Assembly (NCBI GenBank): GCA_025201705.1
Contig: MU616756.1
Span: 1 to 45,366 of the forward strand
Direction: 5' to 3'
Length of the DNA stretch: 45,366 bases
DNA from: Dissophora ornata
Lineage: Eukaryota; Mortierellomycota; Mortierellomycetes; Mortierellales; Mortierellaceae
In this document: one piece after another, positions 13,168 through 22,989 of the stretch
How the letters are laid out: each line of letters starts with the position of its first letter
Position numbering within the stretch: position 1 is the first letter of the stretch
The notes under the pieces: model-generated
The model's input: only the letters and a program-made list of their open reading frames with translations
Database searches by the model: none
What the model was told of the DNA's origin: nothing
Position numbers and translations under genes: made by a program

Positions 13168-14749
13168 GTTTAGTTTGGAAAAGAATTTCTATGACATGGG
13201 TGAATGAATAAAGAATCAGTGTTATACATACACATGGTCGAATGAGCATGGCAGTGAGCAGTCTTCATCAGAAGCATTCATACATCCGTGGCAAGGCTCA
13301 GCGCACTCAGGTTGTCTCGGAGACAACCCTGTTGCAAGACCCGAGTTGCATATTGGTTTTCATAACGAAATTGCGCCCAGTCTCTGCGCGACCATGTTGC
13401 AAAGTCAAATGTAACATGTCACAGCTCTATCTAATATGAACGATACAACAAAAGAACTAATAGTTTACCTCTTCAGATTGGGATAGAAATGAGTTGACCA
13501 AACAGAATTGAAGGTGAGTGAGGGAGAGGAGACAGAGGGCTCTTGGCAGCGATGATTGCAATCCATGTGGCGTGTCTGGTAAAGTCACGGGCAACCGCTG
13601 TTTTTTTCCGACGATGCGAGCCTGGAGTACCCCTGGACATTCATGCAAAGCCAATTATAATGTATGCTCGTGTAACACAAGAACGAAGGAGGGCGAAGAT
13701 GCCCAACCTCTTTTTGTCTTTTTCTCTCCTCTCCCAACACACCATTTCGTTTCTGTCCATCAATACACTCACGTCTACTCCCTATCCTCCATCCTCCCAT
13801 CAAGCACCCTTCAAAGCGTGGACTCGTTCACTTTTCATCAGACTCTGCTTGCCATACCCTCTTTTTACTTTTCCCTACCGGGCTCGTCCTCAGCCTCTAG
13901 TCGTCTAGTCAAAGACAGCAACCAAGAACAGCCTTCAGGTGCGCCAATAGAACATTGTTCTTCTTCGAGAGACATTGGAAAAGGAACAAAAAAGATTTAT
14001 CTCTACAGTTCTAACCCTACAGAATTCCAGGATAGGAGGTTGTCTGTGTCCGAATAGATCAATCTGACGAGTGGATAACTCGCCGGATTATCGAAACCCC
14101 TTGCCAAGGGGCACCGGAATATCGATCGAGTAGATGTAAGTGAGAATATTTGTGAGAAGAGAGGGTGTGGTTGTCTGCGCTAGTGACCTTACAGACTGCA
14201 GGCTAACCCAAATGATAAAAACAGATACCTTTCCGCGGACTGACCGCCATTGACTGTCAGTGAATCGAGCAACAATGGAATCAGAAAGTGACCTGCACAA
14301 ATAAGCTAGAAACGACGCGTGAATTGGACATCCACAATTACGCCTCCAACGACGCATGTTAGCCGATACTGTGTCCACATAGACACCATTCCTGAGCTAC
14401 CTCATATCGACTGATTCGCATACCATCCAAGGAGGACATTATCTCTTTCGCCTCTCTTGACGTAAGGCACATGAACATACTCTTATTGGTCCAGCCATTG
14501 ACTTTGTTCAGCTGCTAATTGATCAGCTGCTCCTTCTTTCTACGTACTTCAGTGCTACTATCTTTGATCCTCTCTGTGATCCTCTCTTTGATTCTTCTTT
14601 TGACATTTCATATCGTCAGTGTGATAGCCTTGATACCGCGGAAGGTGAGAGTAATGGGTAACCCTGCCTGGCCCTTTGCTTCCTTTACTCAAAGCAGGCA
14701 CTTACCGCATCTTTTAGCTTTCATTGGATACAGCATTAGGACAACTATC
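13168..14749. other. intergenic region upstream of the NACHT-LRR gene
   Basis: About 1.6 kb. A CT-rich segment (about 13710-13890) could mark a transcription start. An open frame joined to the NACHT gene extends up to 14519 and encodes a hydrophobic, Leu/Ile/Ser-rich stretch that I treat as untranslated or intronic. No other gene is supported. Confidence 0.5.
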
Positions 14750-17700
14750 ATGGCCAATCCATGCAACACTCCACCACCCAGCATCGGGAGTCGAGCCAAG
14801 AAGGCATCAATGCCCTCATCGACTACCCAAAATCGATCTGTCAGTCATGGAACCGCAGCGGTATTAGTTGACCAAGTCAATCTGAGCCCCGATGGCGACG
14901 ACAAATCGATCTCGATTCAGCGCATCAGAAAGCGGGACAAGTTTCGCAACTGGTTTCGCAGCCTGTTTTGCAACTTGTTTCAGTCAGCTGAACCTGAGGT
15001 AAAGGTCAGGACTCAAGCTGTTGGACCCGAGACAACGATCCACCACGCCCGAGCTTCCAGCATCGAGGCTAGAGATGACATCGGCCATGCGGGCTCCAGC
15101 ATCAAAGTCAGTAGCCCTGAAGCTGGGGCGCAGCTCACGACCGACATGACAAAGGCTCGCTTGAATATTTTCTCCAAGAACGTGGGCAGACCAGTCATCA
15201 GAATCGCGTTACCAGAGCGTGGCGCACGCATCGACACTATATCCCAGCTTGTCTTGTGCAGCAGCCTTCTCCTCAAGAAACCGACTTTGTCTCCGTGCAG
15301 CGAAGGAGCTTCAGATCAGACAAAGGAGTCCCCGCAGGATATGTCCCCGCAGGATATGTCTACCGATAGTGTACATCGCGACTGGGTCAAGGACATTGAG
15401 CAGCATCCAATCGAGCAAGATCACATCCGCTGGTTGAAAACACGCATGGTCAGGATATTCGCCGAGGATACTCTCAAGGACGAGGCTGCTATCGCTGAAG
15501 TCATTCTCCTTGGACCTGTCCTTGATCGTGAGCACTACCGCATTTTGCTCGATTGCTTCATCAATAAGTTCAAGCAGTCCATAATTCTGGATGAAGCTCT
15601 ACTCCACGGCCTTGTCCAACTAGTCCAATGTGCCTGCGAAGGATTTCTTGATGCAGATGATCTAGTAAAGATCTTGAGCATTCTCAGAACACGCTTGCAG
15701 GATACTCACCAACAGTCGACCAAGCATCCGTACCACCTAACTCTTGCAGTCTCGCGACTCCTCGATGTCATGGCTGATGGCAAAGTCAAAGATGTGAAAC
15801 GCGTCGAAGAGCGTGAACCTTTGTCTGCGGTTCTCTCTGGACTGAAGGCCAGTTCTGACCCTTTCTTGATGTACCAAGCATCGTACGCTTTCCAAGCCAT
15901 GCAATATGTCCCAGATGACGAGAATGCACTAGAGGCAGTACTACGACACTCGACTGGAGTTGCAGTCAGCCTCGTCAAGATCTCGGGTGTTTTCAAATTG
16001 GACTTAGGATCATTTCTCGATGGACTCGGGGGCCTCCAAGAAGCCCTCGGCAACACATTTGGCACCGCTAAGTCGGGTTACGAGGGCGTACGCTCGCTCA
16101 TAGAAAGCGGACGTGGAGTCATTGACAGTCTTAAGGAAGGACTTGGATCTGGTGACAAGCGTCTATGGTATCCAGCCCTCCGCGCCGCTGATAATTTCGT
16201 CCGACAAGGCCAATTGGCAAATCTGAACCAATTGATCGTCGAGGCACCTTGTCGTCGAGATCCTTTATTCCAATGGGGTATCTGCCAGCTGCTAGGCGAG
16301 ATTGCAGCCGACGCAACCTGGGAGATCATTACACGCAAAGAAGCCATTAATGCTCTTGGGGATTTATACAGGAACGATACGGACTGGGCTCGGGATGAAA
16401 GTGTCAAAGCCCGGATGCTGACTATCGTTGAGCAACTCGGAAAGACGTCTGACTTTGCCACCAGCGCGCATGCCAATACTTTGCTGAATGACCTGAAGAA
16501 GGACGGAGGCTCAACGACCTCGCACTCCTATCCGTTGAGGACTCGCCTTCCGATACCAATGTCATCGCCTCTACTCGCCTGGGTTCAGAATATACCCTAT
16601 GTCGAGTACGATCTCCACAAAATCAACGTGCAACGCCTGGGAGAGGGATGCAAATCTGGCCAACCTGTCTACATCCCTCCCATGTCCAAACCCAACCTTC
16701 AAGATCGAACGAACAATCTATTTCCTTTAATAGAAAAGGTGCACGAGTTCTTGGCGAGTGATCGGCAGGTAATGTTGATTCTGGGCGATTCTGGAGCCGG
16801 AAAGTCGACATTCAATCACCATCTGGAACGCGAACTCTTGAGAGACTACAAGTGCGGCGGACAGATTCCCTTGTTTATCGATCTGCCAAAACTTGAAAAA
16901 CCGGACAAGGAATTGATTGCGGAGCAATTGAAGGTGCACAACTTTTCAGAAGGACAGATCCAGGAATTAAAGTTGCATCGCCAGTTCATCGTCATCTGTG
17001 ATGGTTACGACGAGAGCCGGCTGACTACAAACCTTCACACCACCAACCGATTGAACCAACCAGGACAATGGAATACCAAGCTAGTGGTTAGCTGCCGAAG
17101 CCAATATCTCGGTCAAGACTACCGTGATCGCTTTGTGCCTCAGAAGAATAGTTATTGGGACCAACCAACTCTCGACCTGTTCCAAGAAGCCGTTATTACC
17201 CCCTTCTCGAAGTCCCAGATCGAGAACTACGTCGAACAATATGTTCTGCTCGAACGGCGGCCATGGCGCACCAAGGAATACATGGAGAAGCTGGCTAGCA
17301 TTCCAAACTTGATGGATCTAGTAACGAACCCTTTCCTTCTGAGAGTCTCGTTGGATGCTCTACCAAGTGTTGTGGAAGGCAGGGAGGGCTTCTCGACCGT
17401 TCGGATCACTCGTGTCACGCTTTATGACCACTTTGTCAAGAATTGGATTGGCGCCAACAAACGACGTCTACAGGGAAATGATAAGTTAGGGCAGGACAGA
17501 AAAGTTTTAGACGAGTTGATTAATGATAACTTTGAGCGGAACGGGGTTAATTATCACAAGGAACTGGCGGCTGCGATCTTTCAGAGACAGGAGGGCAATC
17601 CATTCGTCGAATACACTGACATGCGAGACAATTTATCCTGGAAAGCCAAGTTCCTCAGCTCTAAGCCAGAACCAACTCTCCTCAGAGAAGCCAGTCTGTT

Positions 17701-19387
17701 GAGTTGCGTTGGCAACCAATACCGATTCATCCATCGATCTGTACTAGAGTATTTTTACTCTCGATTTGTCTACGAGCCAAACGGGGATGACGACAAAAAT
17801 GATCCGCCGCCTATTGTCGACCATCCTTTGTCCCAGAGAAGCCTCATCGGTGAGCCCTCTATCGTTCAGTTCCTGTGCGAACGTGTGCAACAGAGTTTTG
17901 TTTTCAAGGAACGTCTGCTCGCAATCTTCGAGCGATCGAAAACGGATCCGGAGGCAAGCCGCGCAGCAGCGAACGCCATCACTATCTTGGTTCGGGCCGG
18001 GGTATTATTCAATGGGGCAGATCTAAAAGGTATCCACATTCCAGAAGCCGATCTGAGTGGTGGACAATTTGCAAATGCAGTCCAGATGAATGGTGGCCCC
18101 TGTAAGCCGCAACTCGGTCGAGTGGTAGTCAGCCTGGGATCCAAAATCAGAGCTGAAAAATTCTTCCATGACCTAGCCAAAGGAAAACGTGTTCGTGACC
18201 TAGATATCACATTCAACTGGGAGTGCTGCGGGGATGACCTTTTGGCATTCGAGAATGCGCTCAAGAAATCAAGAGTATCGATTCTTCGACTTGACCTCCA
18301 ACGACTTGAATCATCCACTGACAGCGGGATGTTTTCGACACTTTCCCGCATCATAAAACATCCTAATATGAAAACGATTCATATTGTGATTCCAAAGCAT
18401 TTCGCCACACTTTCCCGTCTTCAACTAGAAGGTTTACCCCACCTTTCCAAGTTATCCCTCGAGATTATAGCCAGATCGATTACAGAAGAGGATCTTGTAA
18501 AACTAGTAGAGACGCTCAAGACCGACTCGACTATGATCACTTTGGACTTGGGGGGTAACTTGATCAAGGAGAAAGAAGCTCTGGCTCTGTCTGAGGTGCT
18601 CAAGACCAACCAGATCCTCACCACTTTATACTTGGGGAGCAGCTCGATTGGGGACAAAGGAGCTCTGGAGCTGTCTGAGGCACTCGAGATCAACTCGACT
18701 CTGACTACTTTGGACTTGGGGGGAAACTCGATCTGCGACGACGGAGCTGTGAGGCTGTCTGAGGCACTCAAGATCAACTCGACTCTGACCACTTTATACT
18801 TGGGGGGCAACTCGATCAGGGAAAAAGGAGCTCTGGAGCTGTCTGAGGCACTCAAGACCAACAAGACTCTGACCACTTTATACTTGGGGCTCAACCCGGT
18901 CGGGGACAACGGAGCTTTGGCGCTGTCTGAGGCACTCAAGACCAACAAGACTCTGACGGCTTTATACTTGGGGGGCTGTTCGATTGGGGAAAACGGAGCT
19001 CTGGAGCTATCTGAGGCGCTCAAGGCCAACTCGACTCTGGCGACTTTATACTTGAGGAACAACTCGATTGAGAAAAATGGAGCTTTGGCGCTGTCTAAAG
19101 CACTCAAGGCCAACTCGACTCTGACCACTTTATACTTGGGGGGCAATTCGATCGGGGAAACCGGAGCTCTGGAGCTGTCTGAAGCGCTCAAGAGTAACTT
19201 GACTCTGACCATTTTAGATTTGGGGTTCAACTCAATCAAGAACAATGGAGCTTTAGCGCTGTCTGAAGCACTCAAGACCAACTTGACTCTAGTCACTTTA
19301 TACTTGGAGAACAACCCGATCGGGGACAACGGAGCTCTGGCGCTGTCTGAAGCGCGCAAGACCAGTCGATGTGACATTATACGTTAA
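14750..19387 (+). CDS. NACHT-domain STAND NTPase with C-terminal leucine-rich repeats (NLR-like)
   Basis: One uninterrupted ORF of about 1,545 residues from the chosen ATG; it could start at 14519. The N-terminal 180 residues are disordered and basic, with a KRDKFRNWFRSLF motif near 61-73. A helical, ARM/HEAT-like region spans about 200-620. The NACHT NTPase domain follows, with Walker A GDSGAGKST at 679-687, Walker B FIVICDGYDE at about 746-755 and a sensor-like VVSCRSQYL. After a winged-helix-like segment come leucine-rich repeats from about 1260 to the end, the last ten being 28-residue units of the RNI type (LYLGGNSIGDNGALALSEAL). STAND proteins act as nucleotide-driven recognition switches; whether this one senses non-self is inference. 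No intron interrupts the coding region. Confidence 0.9.
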   Translation: MANPCNTPPPSIGSRAKKASMPSSTTQNRSVSHGTAAVLVDQVNLSPDGDDKSISIQRIRKRDKFRNWFRSLFCNLFQSAEPEVKVRTQAVGPETTIHHARASSIEARDDIGHAGSSIKVSSPEAGAQLTTDMTKARLNIFSKNVGRPVIRIALPERGARIDTISQLVLCSSLLLKKPTLSPCSEGASDQTKESPQDMSPQDMSTDSVHRDWVKDIEQHPIEQDHIRWLKTRMVRIFAEDTLKDEAAIAEVILLGPVLDREHYRILLDCFINKFKQSIILDEALLHGLVQLVQCACEGFLDADDLVKILSILRTRLQDTHQQSTKHPYHLTLAVSRLLDVMADGKVKDVKRVEEREPLSAVLSGLKASSDPFLMYQASYAFQAMQYVPDDENALEAVLRHSTGVAVSLVKISGVFKLDLGSFLDGLGGLQEALGNTFGTAKSGYEGVRSLIESGRGVIDSLKEGLGSGDKRLWYPALRAADNFVRQGQLANLNQLIVEAPCRRDPLFQWGICQLLGEIAADATWEIITRKEAINALGDLYRNDTDWARDESVKARMLTIVEQLGKTSDFATSAHANTLLNDLKKDGGSTTSHSYPLRTRLPIPMSSPLLAWVQNIPYVEYDLHKINVQRLGEGCKSGQPVYIPPMSKPNLQDRTNNLFPLIEKVHEFLASDRQVMLILGDSGAGKSTFNHHLERELLRDYKCGGQIPLFIDLPKLEKPDKELIAEQLKVHNFSEGQIQELKLHRQFIVICDGYDESRLTTNLHTTNRLNQPGQWNTKLVVSCRSQYLGQDYRDRFVPQKNSYWDQPTLDLFQEAVITPFSKSQIENYVEQYVLLERRPWRTKEYMEKLASIPNLMDLVTNPFLLRVSLDALPSVVEGREGFSTVRITRVTLYDHFVKNWIGANKRRLQGNDKLGQDRKVLDELINDNFERNGVNYHKELAAAIFQRQEGNPFVEYTDMRDNLSWKAKFLSSKPEPTLLREASLLSCVGNQYRFIHRSVLEYFYSRFVYEPNGDDDKNDPPPIVDHPLSQRSLIGEPSIVQFLCERVQQSFVFKERLLAIFERSKTDPEASRAAANAITILVRAGVLFNGADLKGIHIPEADLSGGQFANAVQMNGGPCKPQLGRVVVSLGSKIRAEKFFHDLAKGKRVRDLDITFNWECCGDDLLAFENALKKSRVSILRLDLQRLESSTDSGMFSTLSRIIKHPNMKTIHIVIPKHFATLSRLQLEGLPHLSKLSLEIIARSITEEDLVKLVETLKTDSTMITLDLGGNLIKEKEALALSEVLKTNQILTTLYLGSSSIGDKGALELSEALEINSTLTTLDLGGNSICDDGAVRLSEALKINSTLTTLYLGGNSIREKGALELSEALKTNKTLTTLYLGLNPVGDNGALALSEALKTNKTLTALYLGGCSIGENGALELSEALKANSTLATLYLRNNSIEKNGALALSKALKANSTLTTLYLGGNSIGETGALELSEALKSNLTLTILDLGFNSIKNNGALALSEALKTNLTLVTLYLENNPIGDNGALALSEARKTSRCDIIR
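18538..19375 (+). repeat. ten tandem 84-bp leucine-rich-repeat units
   Basis: The 3' end of the NACHT gene consists of ten 28-codon units that remain similar at the DNA level. Variation concentrates in the few codons after LYLG (for example GGNSI, GSSSI, GLNPV, GGCSI, RNNSI, ENNPI) while the ALSEALK helix is nearly fixed. Units alternate between GALELSEAL and GALALSEAL. Confidence 0.92.
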
Positions 19388-19439
19388 TAAAGTTTAATTG
19401 TGATAGGACTTTACCTGTGAAGAAATACTGAATGGCTAA

Positions 19440-19790
19440 GCAGGCAATAGCGTACCAGGCATTCCATAAGACTATTCAAAAGCCATGGAGTGGTGTCTTA
19501 AGGTTGCCGACCAAGGAGATGCCTATGCTCAAGGAGGCATTGGAGTCTTATACCATAGAGGCGATGGCGTTCCACAGGGCTACTCGAAAATCATGAAGTG
19601 GTACCTTAAGGCTGCTGACCAAGGAAGTACCTCAGCTCAAGGCAACATTGGTTTCATTTACCATAACGGCCAAGGTGTTTCACGGGACTACTGAAAAGCC
19701 ATGGGACGGCATGTTGAGGCTACTGACAATGGAAACACCATGGCTGAGAGAAACATTGGGGCCCTGAACCGCGAGACCAAGTTGTTTGGT
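19440..19790 (+). pseudogene. decayed Sel1-repeat remnant
   Basis: Two good Sel1/TPR-like units are readable (KVADQGDAYAQGGIGVLYH and KAADQGSTSAQGNIGFIYH), each followed by a GV(P/S) turn. A stop codon sits where Gln is expected in the turn before the first unit, and another after SRDY at 19694; weaker repeat sequence continues behind it. The longest open piece is 69 codons. It lies just behind the NACHT-LRR gene and looks like the leftover end of a Sel1-repeat protein. Confidence 0.65.
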
Positions 19791-19859
19791 TGGATCGCTC
19801 GGAAGGCTTGGAGCGGTGTCTTAAATACAAGGAAATGCCGTTGATGACCCTGGTCCCGC

Positions 19860-20540
19860 GTCCGCCTCTTGATCACATCACAAACAGCCCGTCATAAATC
19901 CATGCTAGAACGCGACGATTATAGCATTGGCCATTTTTAGTTGAATACGAATAGAGGTTCGCCTCCATTATCATATCTCGCAGGGAAGCAAGGTGCACAG
20001 GAAAGTGTGTGCTACAAATATTAATTTCAAACATTGAATTGAACGGGGTATTGTAAGCAGTAGAGCAGCCTTGATCTGAGGAAAAGTCCCTTGATTTTAT
20101 TTAGGCTTGTTGGAGAGATCACCAATGTTTTGTGTCCTTTCGTTTAAAGCTTCGGCGTGACACTAAAGCGGTTGATTGCTGAAGAGAAAGCCATCACCAT
20201 CAACCCTGGATCAGTCTTGGGACAAATTGAATATCCTGGATATCAGTAAATGAGCATGTGTTGTCGCTCCAATAAATCAAGCTACTCAAGTTCTATTTAT
20301 GCTCAAGGATTGCATACCAGGGTCTCTTTTCAATTTTATTCTTGCTCCTGATACTCGCCCTGTCGTCGTTCAGCCTCGACTCATACCCAAGACTTATGTT
20401 TTCACTGTGAACTATCCACCTGTCGTTACAGACTCAAACACCAGACCACGAGCAGTGAGATGGAGAGGGTTCTGGCAGAAGTCAAGGCTTGCTTGCTGGT
20501 TTTTTTTTACTCCTACAGGAGAGTTCTCTCCCTGCAAACA
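19860..20540. other. intergenic region without a supported gene
   Basis: Contains a 22-nt sequence (20039-20060) repeated exactly at 28000-28021. The 141-codon plus-strand frame from 20299 lies mostly over the antisense of the downstream minus-strand exon and is not supported. Confidence 0.5.
20039..20060. repeat. copy 1 of a 22-nt exact direct repeat
   Basis: Identical to 28000-28021, with further partial similarity for about 15 bases downstream (a shared GCCTTG). Copy 1 follows the Sel1 remnant; copy 2 follows the DUF5648 gene. It may be part of a common 3' flank carried by duplicated modules. Confidence 0.8.
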
Positions 20541-22113
20541 TTATTTTTTGCGCGACTTCTTGCTTGGGGACGTTGGTGACAGGAATACGTTGTTGGAGAT
20601 TCGTCTCTCCTCCTGCAGCGGACTGTTGCTGTTATCAAAGAGGTGTTGGTGTTTCCTCCTTGCATTCAGCTCAATCTTTTCTTCTGCTTCCTCCCGTAGC
20701 CTCTCTGCCATTTGGCGTAAATGATACTATTTTTATAGGCATTGTCATTAGAGAAGGTTAAATATCCTTACGATTAATTATAAATCAGCGCGATATCTTA
20801 CCACGAATTTGAAAAGCAGTTCCAATGTCTCCCCTCTCAGGAATCTCCTCAGTCCAGCCTTGGTCCTTGGCAGTTCTACAGACTCTATGTATTTTGATAC
20901 ATAAATGTCTCCATACGGAAACAGCGCAAACATGCTGCCGTTCCAGCCTGTGCTACAAGTTAATTTCATACAACAAACGTGAGGGCAAAGGTAGCATTGC
21001 AAAGTGCCAAGCAGCTTAAATACCTTGGTAGTCAAAGTACAAAATATTCAATTTGAGACCGCTCGCCTCGAGATGGCTCTCCATTATTGCGCGGTTCAAA
21101 CGTATGTTTTTTCTATTTTGAATCTTGACATCAAGATCTGAAGCACCTGGGAGCTTGAACTCACAGTTCGCCAGCTCATACTCGCCGGAGTAGAACGTAA
21201 GATCTACTTTTCTTCCGAACTTCCCAAACTCATCAAATTCTTCGTCCAAGACACTTTTTCTAAAGGTCATAACCGTGTAACCTCTTTAGTAATTGATTTC
21301 GCGAATAGCAAGTAAAATTATTTCTTTTTACTCCATCCTTCTGACTTACCTCCGCATATATATGTTCCACCCTTCCAAGAGATGGTTAAAGACTGCTTTC
21401 CATTCGTCAACAACGTCAGCTTCAGATGGATCGCTACCAAATGAAGGTCTCAAAACCAGCCGGCAACTTCAAGGAGCTCAAGAATGTGAGTGGCGATTCG
21501 ATTCAAAAAAAAAANNNNNNNNNNAAAAAAAAAAAAAAAAAAAAAAAAAAAACTTACAGATGTTCAATAATATCCAGGACTGGCTTCCAAGGCAATGGCG
21601 TGGGTACTCCTTGTCGTTGTTGTTGTCAGTACTGTCCCTTCAATATGCATACCTCATCTTGTAGGTACTCAACGTCATTCCCTTCAAGGATTTTTTGAAG
21701 TGGTTCGAGGATGTGAGAAGTCCGGTTCTTGGTGATGTTTAAATCGTACGATTTCATTGCGGAGGCTATTTCATCACCATGAAAATAGTCCGTAATTTCA
21801 GGAGAAGAAAGATTTAATGTCAAAGAAAGGGCCACACTGAATGTAGTGAGGATGGATTGTAAAACATTTTAGAATTGAGGCGAAAGGTATCCTTGCAAAC
21901 ACAAACGAACAAACAAACAAACAAAAAAACTCCAACAAAAACGTACTGAGCATCCTTCTGGCGTATAGTTAGCTTAGTTGGCTTCTTGTCCGACTTCAAG
22001 GCACTTAAATTGTCATATGCGCACTTAAAAAGACTCTGGCGCAGGGATGAGAGGTGAGAGATGTCCGACATCGGCGGGATATCAATGTTTAGCCCGAGGT
22101 GCTGGCAAAACAA
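20541..22113 (-). CDS. fungal hypothetical protein with PD-(D/E)XK-like core, interrupted by an assembly gap
   Basis: Exons that join in phase are 22110 or so-21947, 21836-21653, then (after the gap) about 21460-21350, 21283-21024, 20947-20802 and 20702-20541. The core reads GRKVDLTFYSGEYELANCEFK, then QNRKNIRLNRAI, ILYFDYQGWNG, YVSKYIESVELPRT. The order Asp, then E-F-K one strand later, resembles the PD-(D/E)XK nuclease pattern. I recall similar sequences as expanded hypothetical families in Mucoromycota. The tail is charged and ends SPSKKSRKK. A small exon near 21550-21610 (PLPWKPVLDIIEHL) is likely but its phase does not fit cleanly, and the 10-N gap at 21515 falls next to it. It may be a live gene with assembly damage or a pseudogene. 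Nuclease activity is not shown. Confidence 0.55.
21515..21524. other. assembly gap (10 N) flanked by poly-A
   Basis: Ten N are bordered by A10 on the left and A28 on the right, so the assembly broke in a homopolymer tract. True length is unknown. It lies within an intron or small-exon region of the minus-strand gene. Confidence 0.98.
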
Positions 22114-22148
22114 GGAGTTGTATACACGAAAGGGGTTGTGGTTAGATT

Positions 22149-22510
22149 TTAACAGCCGTCACCGAACAGGTTCTCATTTACAGCTAAGCAAATGAGATCA
22201 TTATAACTAACTAATGCTTTTGCCATTTCCATCAGGGATCTCCATGGCTCTGGAAGTCGGAGGCCAACTACATTGGCTTTTTGCTTGCAAAGCGTAGTTG
22301 CGGGCGCCGTTGGAACCTGTGTATTAGAGGAGGAAGACTCGGCCAGGGGTTGGGTGACCAAAGGCGCTGGTACAGGTGCGGTTGTTGGAGGTGCTGCGTG
22401 GGATAGTGGTGCAAAATTTAGGCGACTCTTTCTTGCAACTGTTTGAGCGGCACCGGCAGTGGCCGTTGTTGTGGTTGGCAGAGGGGCTGTTGCGAGGTTA
22501 GGTTAAACTT
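22149..22510 (-). CDS. Ala/Thr/Pro-rich coding segment of an unresolved gene
   Basis: An open stretch runs from about 22510 to the stop at 22149. Its first half is rich in Ala, Thr and Pro (TTTTATAGAAQTVARK, PPTTAPVPAPLVTQPL); its second half looks globular (GLRLPEPWRSLMEMAKALV). It lies between two other minus-strand coding pieces and may be an internal exon of the same gene, but I could not find splice sites that keep all pieces in phase. No family was recognised. Confidence 0.35.
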
Positions 22511-22576
22511 GGAGGAAACATATACTGCTTAGCACTGTGAGGGAATTGAAGTGTTTAATCCATCTCAATAGCTTAC

Positions 22577-22926
22577 CTTGTCTCTTTCAAGGCCGTCAGT
22601 CACATTGCCCTGCAACAGTAGGTGTTCTTTCCCACTTAAACGCACGCGGTTGACTTCCTTACGCGCATTACCTTATGCGATTTCAATGACATCGTCTTAT
22701 AGTAATCATACAGTGCATTCGTGAAGTCCCGAATCTCACAAGACAAACGTTTGATCCGTGAGATATCCTTCAGCTTTGTCCTAAAAACTTCTTCCGTGAG
22801 TCCCGTGGAGGCGAGAAATCCACCCAAACTCCATTCCGCTATCTTGTGGGTCATGAAATAGGAATGAACGGAAATGCCCTTAGGAAGGACATCCTCCTTT
22901 CCGGTGTATGGTAGAGGGGAAATCAT
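22577..22926 (-). CDS. unrecognised two-exon coding segment
   Basis: Exon 22926-22672 encodes 85 residues from an ATG (including SYFMTHKIAEWSLGGFLAS and EIRDFTNALYDYYKTMSLK) and splices in phase 0 to 22609-22577 (GNVTDGLERDK), which has a good donor at its end. The following exon is unclear. The sequence looks like real protein with a mixed helical character, but I do not recognise it. It could be the 5' part of the gene that continues to 20541. Its upstream side abuts an A/T-rich tract at the broken TnpB/Fanzor-like copy. Confidence 0.4.
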
Positions 22927-22989
22927 ATTTCCTAGATGTGCCTTGTCATTCAAACAACGACCAAAAAAAATAAAAAATAAAAAATAAAA

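Noticed and set aside
18421..19377. 318-codon open frame on the minus strand over the LRR region
   Set aside because: It is the antisense of regularly repeated 84-bp units; the repeat keeps the opposite frame open without indicating a gene.
20299..20724. 141-codon plus-strand frame
   Set aside because: Partly antisense to a phase-consistent minus-strand exon (20702-20541) with charged, protein-like content.
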